Of a stretch of DNA of 64,000 nucleotides, positions 35,344 to 45,500 are shown one piece after another (within the stretch, counting starts at the first letter, position 1; the number at the start of each line of letters is the position of its first letter). The stretch is taken from NCBI RefSeq assembly GCF_029633865.1, contig NC_079219.1, positions 57,853,069 to 57,917,068 of the forward strand, written 5' to 3'. A program made the position numbers and the translations under genes. The notes beneath the pieces are model-generated. The model saw only the letters and a program-made list of their open reading frames with translations. It was not told the DNA's origin and made no database searches. The stretch comes from Lampris incognitus. Taxonomy: Eukaryota > Chordata > Actinopteri > Lampriformes > Lampridae.

Positions 35344-38300
35344 AATACACATATATGGATTTATAAAAATAGAATGTGATGAGGGGAATGGCAGGCAGCA
35401 TCCAAGTGGCGACCACCATCACCACAGAGACCTGGGAGGAGAACCGACTGCACGTGCTCAAAACGGAGACTCACATGACACCATTCACACACAGAAAAAG
35501 AGAAAGGAGAAGACATCATTCAGAGAGAAAGAAAAGACGTGAGAGAAGAGAACAGTTTGCAATAGTTATTAGTTATAATCAATTAAGTAATGAACTAGTC
35601 ATAATCTATGCTCTATAATCTTGTCGACATAACAGTGGTTAGTAAATTAATTGAGACAGAAAACCAACCCGCCATGCAGTACAGGTTGTGAAGCACTCAA
35701 CTTAAAGGCAACTAATTGTAAGCTAAGGCAAAAAGATGAGTGTTAAGTTTGGATTTAAAGGACTCAGCAGACTCTGATTGTCTGATGGCAGCAGGCAGGT
35801 TATTCCACAAGAACAGCGCCCGATAGGAAAAAGCCCTGCCACCAGCTGACTTCTTTTTACCTTTGGGTACACACAGGAGCCCTGTATTTTGAGAGCGAAG
35901 AGCTCGAGATGGAATGTAAGGTTTAAGGAGATCAGACAGGTAAGATGGGGCCAGTCCATTTAGGATTTTATAAATCAGCAGAAGCACCTTGTATTCTGAT
36001 TTAACATGGATAGGAAGCCAATGAAGGGAGGCAAGAATTGGTGTAATATGGTCAAATTTCCTTGTTTTAGTTAGGATTCTAGCAGCAGCATTCTGAACCA
36101 TCTGAAGACTTTTAGTACTAGAATGTGGCAGACCTGAGAACGGAACATTACAGTAATCAAGTCTGGATGAAACAAATGCATGTATTAGAGTTTCTGCGTC
36201 AGCCATGGAGAGAAAAGACCGAATTTTAGCTATGTTATGTAAGTGAAAGAAGGCTGTCTTGGTGATTTCTTTAATGTGCTCATCAAAGGAAAGGCTGGGA
36301 TCAAACGTAACACCAAGATTCTTTGGGTGCCACACTTTGTGAAACCACAGAGTTGTCGATTGTTATCGTTACTTGATCAAATTGGTGTCTGTGTCTAGCA
36401 GAGCCAATGACCAGCATCTCGGTTTTATCTGCATTTAAAAGGAGAAAGTTAAGTGACATCCAGTTTTTCACAGTAGCCAAGCAGGCCTCTGAGTTAGTCA
36501 TTTGAGTATGATCATCAGCCCTTATAGGCACATACAGCTGAGTATCATCAGCATAGCAATGGAAATTTATTCCATAACTGCATATAATTTGGCCAAGAGG
36601 TGTAATGTAAAGAGAGAGAAGTAGAGGGCCAAGAACTGAGCCCTGAAGCACACCACATTTAACGTCAGAAGATTTTGATATAATTTTACTGTAGCAGACA
36701 CAATGTGTTCTTCCAGATAAGTAGGACTTAAGCCAAGAGAGAGGTAAGCCAGAGACACCAAAATTACAATTTAATCTAATAGTATACAGTGATCAGTGGT
36801 GTCAAAGGCTGCACTGAGGTCCAGTAGGAGAAGCACAGAAGTGGAATCAGAGTCCATAGCTAGTAAGAGATCGTTCACCACTCTGGTCAGAGCAGTTTCA
36901 GTGGAGTGACAGGTCCTGAAAGCCGACTGAAAAGGTTCATATACATCAGGGGTGTCAAACTCCAGGCCTCGAGGGCCGCAGTGTCTGCAGGTATTTGTTG
37001 CAGCCATGCACTACACCACCTGATTAAACTAGTTCCTTTCCCTCCTTGATCCAGGAGGTGAGCTAATTAGTTAAATCAGGTGGTGTAGTGCACGATTGCA
37101 ACAAATACCTGCAGACACTGCGGCCCTTGAGGCCTGGAGTTTCACACCCCTGATATAGATGGTTTTCTTTCATATGGGTCAAAAGTTGTTGATACACAAC
37201 TCTCTCTAGTACTTTAGAAAAGAATGGGAGATTGTCGATAGTTGTTAAGAGACCCTGGATCGAGGTGCAGTTTTTTAAGTAGAGGTTTAACCACAGCTGT
37301 CTTAAAACTGCTGGGAACAATGCCAGTAGTGAGTGATAAATTCACAATGTCTAGCATTGTAGGTCCAAGAAAAGGTCAGAGGTCTTTAAAAGTTGTGCTG
37401 GTAAGGGGTCAAATAGGCAAATAGTTGGTTTAGAAGCTGACACGAACTTAGTCAAAGTATCGAGAGATAGTCTCAAAAGGTGTAATAACTGGAACTGTCA
37501 GTGACTCATTGTATAAATATGAATTTGGTAAGACAGGATCTGCAGGAGTAGGTGGAGTTGAAGAACTAATTTTGTTTAAGATGTCATCAACCTTATTGCA
37601 GAAAAAAATGTTGAAATTCTAGAAATTCATGGGCCGTGAATGGTGAGCAGCTAATAGACGGCTGCTTTTTAGTAAGTTTAGATAGTGTCAAAGAGAAATC
37701 TGGGGTTATGTTTATTAATATTTATTAAGTGAGAGAGAGACGCTGTTTTTGCAGTAGATAAAGCACACTTGTATTTCAGTAAACACTCGTGCCACGATAG
37801 GTAAAAAAATTCCAATTTTGATTTTCGCCATTTACATTCCAGTCTTCTGCAGGTCCGCTTAAGAGCACATGTCTCATCATTAAACCAGGGTTTAGGCCTC
37901 TTTAGTCACCTAGCTCTGATAATGAGAGGTGCAACTGAATCGATGAGACTAGAGAGGGCCACATTTAAGTCACTAGTGAAGTTTTCGACAGAGTCAGTTA
38001 CCACAATGAAAGGAGCCAAGACTTCAGGCAGCTGCTGGCCAAATGCAGCTACAGTGGAGGGACCAATGTGGCGAGTGGCAACTACATCGGTGCTGACATT
38101 AACTGGACAGGCCAATAATGCTTCAAATTTGATGAGAAAATGATCAGACACAGCAGATGTGGTTGGCAAGACATTCAGATCAGAAACGGCTATCCTTTTA
38201 GATAAAACCACATCGTTAAAGTTTTGTCTCACAAATGCTGTTATCTCTCTCTCCCCCCTATCTTTCTCCCTTTCACTCAGGATCTATGAGTGTAATAAGC

Positions 38301-39512
38301 GGTGCAAATGCTGCAGTCAGATGTGTACCAACCGTCTGGTGCAGCATGGCCTACAGGTTCGCCTACAGCTCTTCAAGACCCAAAACAAAGGCTGGGGTAT
38401 CCGTTGTCTGGACGATGTGGCCAAAGGCTCCTTTGTCTGCATTTACGCAGGTAAAAAAAAAGAGAAGGGACGTAGTGAAGTTCTGGCGGACTTGACTTTC
38501 ATGTAGTTGAACAGCACAAATACAATGTCATTGTACCCTTGGACAGTTCAGGAGCTGCTTATTTCTATACTGTGTGTATATATATATTCTGTGCTCTGTA
38601 TATCACATTTTATTGACCACCCAGTATGTTCTTTGATTTGGTGTGATGCTTACATATAAAAAACAAAACAAAAAACAAACCGGACAATAATCAATTGTAT
38701 AAGAAGGAAGCATGAAAGTGTCTAAGGATGTCTAGAAAAGGGTACCCAAGAACCTTGGGAAAACTAAGTATAGGCTATTAAGCGGACTTGTGAGTTAAGT
38801 TATTTAGGCAATAATAAGCAAAATCAAAACAGCTCACAAAGTTGGACGTGCACAACAGGAAGCCTGTGGATATGAGGTCTCTGCTAAATAGTATTTTCAC
38901 ATTTAAAGGGATAGTTCGGTTTTCAGGGCTTTTCTTTGTGTCCTACTTACATAGCTTCAGACAAACTCTACAGATATATAAGGTACGTAACAGTGAGTGT
39001 AGCCTAGCTTAGCTCAACTGCTGTATGTGTGCCAGGATCATTAGCAGCTCCTCGCAAAGAAAGAGAAATGCCCCTTCGAGGGAAAGCCACTTTATTTTGT
39101 CATTACGCAGGTTGTCGTCTGCATTTAACCCATCCTATTGTATAGCAGCAGTGGGCAGATGCAGCGCCCGGGGACCAACTCCACTTCTTCTTTCCATTGC
39201 CTTGCTCAAGGGCACAGGCAGGAGTATTAACCCTAACATGCATGTTTTTTTGATGGTGGGAGGAAACCCACGCAGACACGGGGAGAACATGCAAACTCCA
39301 CACAGAAAGGAGCTGGGACGGCCTTGGGTTCAAACCCAGGACCTTCTTGCTGTGAGGCTACAGTGCTAACCACTGGGCCACCGTGCCCTTCTACTGTTAC
39401 TTTATGTCGTCCAAAATTACATATTTGCATGTTTTTGACATAGTGGTTATGGAACACAACCGAGCACGACTTGCTTCTTATCACGTTTGACTTAGGACAC
39501 GATGCTCTGAGG

Positions 39513-39579
<67 letters not shown>

Positions 39580-42500
39580 CCATGCATTTATAATTTTCTA
39601 TGCTCACAATTACGGATATTTAATTTTCTAAAATATTAGAAATATACCAACAATAAATATTACCAACAACCACCACTTTTAGAAAATAAAATAAATCATT
39701 ACAGGGCAAACAATGGTTTTAATTTCTGCCATAATATGCTTGAACACGGGCTTATGCCTTGAATATATACATATAGCCTATGTGAATAGCCTATACACAT
39801 ACATGTGATTGTGTTTTTTCCGATTTCCATGCGGGATCAGTTAAATCATGGGTGGTAACCTGTGTGCTAACCTGTCATTCACTCCTTGCTTGTGTAAAAA
39901 CAAATAGTATTTTTATTTTTTTCTGGATATTTTTCACCACTTTTTCTCCCCCGTATCCGGTCAATTACCCCACTCTTCCGAGCCACCCCAGTCGCTGCTC
40001 CGCCCCCTCTGCCGATCCGGGGAGGGCTGCAGACTACCACGTTTCCCCCGATACGCGTGGAGTCACCAGATGCTTCTTTTCACCTGACAGTGAGGAGTTT
40101 CACCAGGGGGATGTAGCGTGTGGGAGGATCACGCCATTCCCCCAGTTCCTCCTCCCACCCCCGAATAGGTGCCCCGACCGACCAGAGCATGTGCTAGTTC
40201 AGCGATCAGGACACATACCCACATCTGGCTGCCTACCTATAGACACGGCCAATTGTGTCTGTAGTGACGCTCGACCAAGCAGGAGGTAACACGGAGATTC
40301 GAACCGGGATCCCCACGTGGTAGGCATGTTGGTAGGCAACGGAATAGACCGCTACACCACCTGGATGCCCAAACAAATAGTACTCTGAACAATTCTTTGA
40401 TTCGATTGGGTGGCATATGCATTGTGGTTTTGAATAAAAAATAACAGACATTTGGACATCAGGTTGACTTATCTGACCAAACCCGAAGAAATCATTTGGA
40501 AACTGAACTGTTAGGTGAAAATCAAATCTCGGGGGGTGTCCGGGTGGCGTAGCGGTCTATTCTGTTGCATACCAACACAGAGATCACCAGTTCGAATGCC
40601 CGTGTTACCTCCAGCTTGGTCGGGCGTCCCTCCAGACACAATTGGCCGTGTCTGTGGGTGGAAAGCCGGATGTGGGTATGTGTCCTGGTCGCTGTGCTAG
40701 TGCCTCCTTTGGTTGGTTGGGGCTCCTGTTTGGAGGATAAGGGGAACTGGGGGGAATAGCGTGATCCTCCCACGTGCTACGCCCCTCTGGTGAAACTCCT
40801 CACTGTCAGCTGAAAAGAAGCGGCTGGTGACTCCACATGTATGGGAGGAGGCATGTGGTAGTCTGCAGCCCTCCCCGGATCAGCAGAGGGGGTGGAGCAG
40901 CGACCGGGACGGCTCGGAAGAGTGGGGTAATTGGCCGGATACAGTTGGGGAGATAAGAGGGGGGAGGAATCAAATCTCTTGAGAAATGTGTTGTGTTTTT
41001 AACCAAGCCGTGAATAAAAGTTGACATTATAAAGAATGTGTAGATTTGCTGAAGTCCGTCGTAGATGTACGGCGAACACAAGCAAACAAACACTCTGATG
41101 TCAGCACTCCAAGACAACACACAATAAATGCCTTGTTTGAACATTTACAGAGGAGGAGCTTCACTAAAGGGGCAGCACGGTGGCGCAGTGGCTAGCATGG
41201 TCGCCTCACAGCAAGAAGGTCCTGGGTTCGAACCCCGGGGTAGTCCAACCTTCGGGGTCGTCCCGGGTCGTCCTCTGTGTGGAGTTTGCATGTTCTCCCC
41301 GTGTCTGTGTGGGTTTCCTCTGGGGGCTCCGGTTTCTTCCCACAGTCCAAAGACATGTATGTCAGGTGACTCGGCCGTACTAGATTGCCCCTAGGTATGA
41401 ATGTGTGTGTGGGCCCTGTGTGATGGACTGGTGGCCTGTCCAGGGTGTCTCCCCGCCTGCCGCCCAATGACTGCTGGGATAGACTCCAGCATCCCCGTGA
41501 CCCTGAGAGCAGGATAAGCGGTTCGGATAATGGATGGATGGATGGAGCGTCACTAAAACCAACCGTTTTTTTTTTTTTTTTTTTGATTTAACGCCATTTT
41601 CCCATTTTAAAGAATACCGTTGGTCTCATTTGTTCTCACAACCTTCTGAGTCACTTTCCGTCATCTTGTCCATGGATGTTGATTTCGGCTGATGTGTTTT
41701 TGTCCTTTCTGCATTTATCCTCGACACTGGTGGGGTTTCCCAGCATCGAGCTGATGTTATGGCAGAGAACATGGCAGCCGCCTAGTGGCAGTACAACAGT
41801 GGTACATAAATGCTCACAGCTCTCATTAAAGGTCAAACATGCCTGAAATTTATGTTACGGGCTCTCAGCATTACAAGCTACCACACCATGCCTCAGTATT
41901 ACGATATTACCATGCTTTATTATTATCAATACTCCTAGCCGAGGTGTTCAGGCGACCTGGCCTGCTTTGAACACTCTCATTTTTTTCAAAGTAAAAGCTT
42001 CGGACCCCGCAGCGACACTCCGCTAAGAGCATCCTGGGGGCGCCAAGAGGCAGGGGCTGGGACAGACGGTGGCTCGCCTCGCGGTGGACCATCAGCTCGA
42101 TCCCAAGACCCAACTACGAGCTGTTTAACTGCAGCAACTTTAAGATACGCTATTGGAGCTGGAATCATCGCGGCTGCTGGCACCAGACTTGCGCTCTAGC
42201 GGGTTCTCGTTAAAGGATTTAAAGTGTACTCGTTCCAGGGCCTCGAAAGAGTCCCGTATTGTTATTTTTCGTCACTACCTCCCCGAGTCGGGAGTGGGTA
42301 ATTTGCGCGCCTGCTGCCTTCCTTGGATGCGGTAGCCGTTTCTCAGGCTCCCTCTCCGGAACCGAACCCTGATTCCCCGTTACCCGTGGTCACCATGGTA
42401 GGCACAGAAAGTTGATGGGGCAGACATTCGAATGAGACGTCGCCGCCGCGGAGGGCAGGCGATTGGCCCGAGGTTATCTAGAGTCACCAAAGGGGTCCCG

Positions 42501-45500
42501 GGTGCCACCTTTAAGGGGTGCCCTGTGAGGGTTTTGGATCTGATAAATGCACACATCCCCGAAGGTCAGCGTTCGTCGGCATGTATTACAAGCTACCAAT
42601 ATTACAAACCACGCCTCAATATTACAAGCTACCAGACCACGTTGTGTGTGTACATGTGTGTGTGTTGTCAGTCTGGCTTTCTGTTTTTGTGTTGGTTTAT
42701 GTGTCTGTCTGTTAAATTCTGTCCCTTTTTTAATTTCAAGGATGATATTCATCATGTGTTTCTCTCCTTCCCCCACTGTTTACCAGGTAAGATCTTGACA
42801 GATGACTTTGCTGACAAAGAGGGTCTGGAGATGGGCGATGAGTACTTTGCTAACCTGGACCACATAGAGAGTGTTGAGAACTTCAAGGAAGGCTACGAGA
42901 GCGAGGCCCACTGCTCGGACAGTGAGGGGAGCGGTGTTGACATGTCCAGGATAAAAATCCAGCCCTCTGCCTTGGTGTCAGCCAACCCTGTTGGGCGACC
43001 ACCCAAGAAGTCCGAGCTCTACAGTAGTGGAAAGGTTAAAGGTGAGAGGTCAAGGGAGGTACTTACTATTAGTAATATACATTTTAATGCCAGTGTTATT
43101 TTGCTGCAAGAGTTTTCAGAGCTCTTTGGGAGCTAACCACAACTAACCTCCACCCCCATATCCTCCATCTCTGTCCTTCGTTTCCTACCATCCCCCCCTC
43201 CAATCCTCACAGCCCACAACTCTGACTCATCCAAGGACAGCAATGACGACGACGATGACAAGGACTCCAAGAGCGATGATGAGAGTGACAGCTCGGACGA
43301 CACGTTCGTGAAGGACAACTACTTCAGCTCCAGCTCCGTGTGGAGGAGTTACACAACACGGGGACAGGCCAAGGGCAACAAGGAAGGTGAGCTATTGGTG
43401 AAAAAATAAAAAGCTAGGATTCGGGCAAATCTCAGGGTGAAACTGTGATGGTTATCCGGCAACAGTTCAGGATGTAAAGATATGGAAGACACGAGATGCC
43501 TGTAGTCCAGTATTTTCTAAGTCTGATCATGAACGTTTTGTTTCCTTCCTCTATCACACTTCTCTTTTCTTCAGGGAGTCAGGACAGTAAGGATGGAATC
43601 AGTGTTTCAGCAGAGGGCGCAGATGACCAGAAGCCTCCGTCCATGCCAGAGGAGACGGGGAAGAGCAAAGTGGCATCCTGGCTCACCAGCCAGGGGTTGA
43701 AGAAGGTGAGGATGGGGGAGAGGAAATAAGAAACACTTAAGTTTCTGATTTTTAATTGAGAGGGAAAGAATGAAATCATATATCCCAGTGGCATTTTAGG
43801 AAATTGGAAGAATGAATTAGTGTGTAGGATTTTCAAAGTTTACTGATTTCCATAATGGGTTTGACTTGTAGAACTCTCACATGCAGTGTCATGCTGAAGC
43901 TTTTTAAAGGGATGGGTTAGGTTGGTGGTACTTACGTGGGAAGATTGTGTGTAAGGATGCCTTGTGTGCCGTTTGACACCCTCCTTGTTTTCCATTACAG
44001 GAATCTGGGGATAGGAAGAGGTACGTTGTTATCGACAGGATATGCTAAAATGGATCTTTTGGTCTTGTAGCTAGTTGTGTAAATGGATCTCGCTCTGCTC
44101 CTCCCTTTGAATGGAGGGATGAGCCTGATGCGTAGCATGAGATTACCTTTACGTTTGGTTTGTGTCTGTTTGATGCAGTCTAGTTAAAACAGAGGTAGTC
44201 AAGAAGCAGGAAGTGATGACGCTGTCCGACAGTGACGACGTTCAGACCATCAGCTCTGGATCTGAGGACAACAAGGACCAGGACAAAGTCATCCAAGGTG
44301 AGGCACGAGGGGTTGGGGGGGCAGAAGGTGAAAATGTAAAAACAGAGGCTGGCGTACTTGTTAGGGCACGTATCACATAAGGCTGAGCCTTTACCGCAGT
44401 AGCCTGGGTTTGAATCCGGCCCGGGCCCTTGGTTGCATGTCATCCCCTCTCTCTCTCCCCTGCCTTTCCTGTCTCTCTCTCTGCTCTCACTGTCCAATAA
44501 AGGTGGAAAATGCCCAAAAATAATCTTGAAAAAAAACAACAATGTAAAAACAAACATTTCCTTCACAGAAAGTGTTCTCCAGGTTCCCCTAACCACATGA
44601 CCTACGCTCTTCTCTTCCGTTTTCTTTTGTTCCTGCTTCTCTGCCGATTCCACACTGGCTCAGGGGTGACAAAGAGGCAAGTAGCAGTTAAGTCTACACG
44701 CGGCATTGCCCTCAAGGGGAGCCACAGCCTGATGGTAAAGATGGGCGCACCAGCAGCCGGAGGGGGGCCAGGGGGGCAGGGGGGGAAGGGGGGACCACAG
44801 GGACAGCACGGAGGAGGAGGAGGAGGCGATGGTGCCCCCAGAAACACGCGACAGTTCTTCGACGGTGAAGAGTCGTGCTACATTATTGATGCCAAGCTAG
44901 AAGGCAACCTGGGACGATACCTCAACGTAAGTGGATGTCATTTTGTTGTGTGTGCCTTTTCACTACATCGGTTTAAAACCACTTATTCTGAAATCAGAGT
45001 CAAGTTTCAAAGTGTCCACACAATATACAGATCTGCCCCATTCCATTTTAATCCTGTTCTACCCGGGGCATTGAGAGATGGCGCTACTAGAGACTGGTAT
45101 AACAGAGGTATATGTACTATATGAGCACAACAACAATCTGAAATCATTTGTACAACTGAGATCCTATTTTGGGCTTCCTTCAGCACACTTCGTTAAATAT
45201 CTACAAGTCAGAGGTTATATTAGAGTCCAGCAGGATGGGAAACTTGCCCCTTTAACACCAAAACCACCGGGATTTACCTCCTGCCTAAAACGACCATGGG
45301 CAGTCAAAATGACCGCCGGTTTTTAAACTCTATGTTCTGTCAAGATAAATCCCCAGTTGAGATATTAATGCATTACATATGTTAGTGTATCTGTTATGAA
45401 ACCAACTTACACCAAAATTAACATTTTAACAACTTTAACACTATTCTTAAACAAATTGTGGGGATGGGACTGGGTTCGTCCCTGTGGGTGTCTATGGGGT

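Larger units (their letters stand above)
34921..38235 (-). mobile_element. L2-like LINE, 5'-truncated, 3.3 kb
   Basis: Minus-strand LINE with a (TGATT/ATTTGA)n 3' end at 34921 and a 3' UTR to 35711. From its 5' side it has an endonuclease C-terminus ([15 protein letters not shown], 38232-37906) and reverse transcriptase pieces at 37320-36301 ([49 protein letters not shown], catalytic YADD at 36555-36544). The C-terminal 207-residue frame is at 36335-35712 ([33 protein letters not shown]). Several frame changes. A foldback MITE sits inside (36947-37152). It ends about 45 nt upstream of setdb1 exon 17. Confidence 0.85.

Noticed and set aside
35723-36651. A host gene encoding a reverse transcriptase-like protein
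   Set aside because: The frame belongs to the 5'-truncated L2-like LINE and is out of frame with the upstream RT pieces.
41907-42113. Small protein frame within intron 17
   Set aside because: It overlaps the antisense 18S rDNA fragment and has no independent support.
43496-43729. Reading setdb1 exon 20 with an ATG at 43496 as a separate gene
   Set aside because: The upstream part is intron with no conservation; the SETDB1-like part starts exactly at the AG of 43573-43574.
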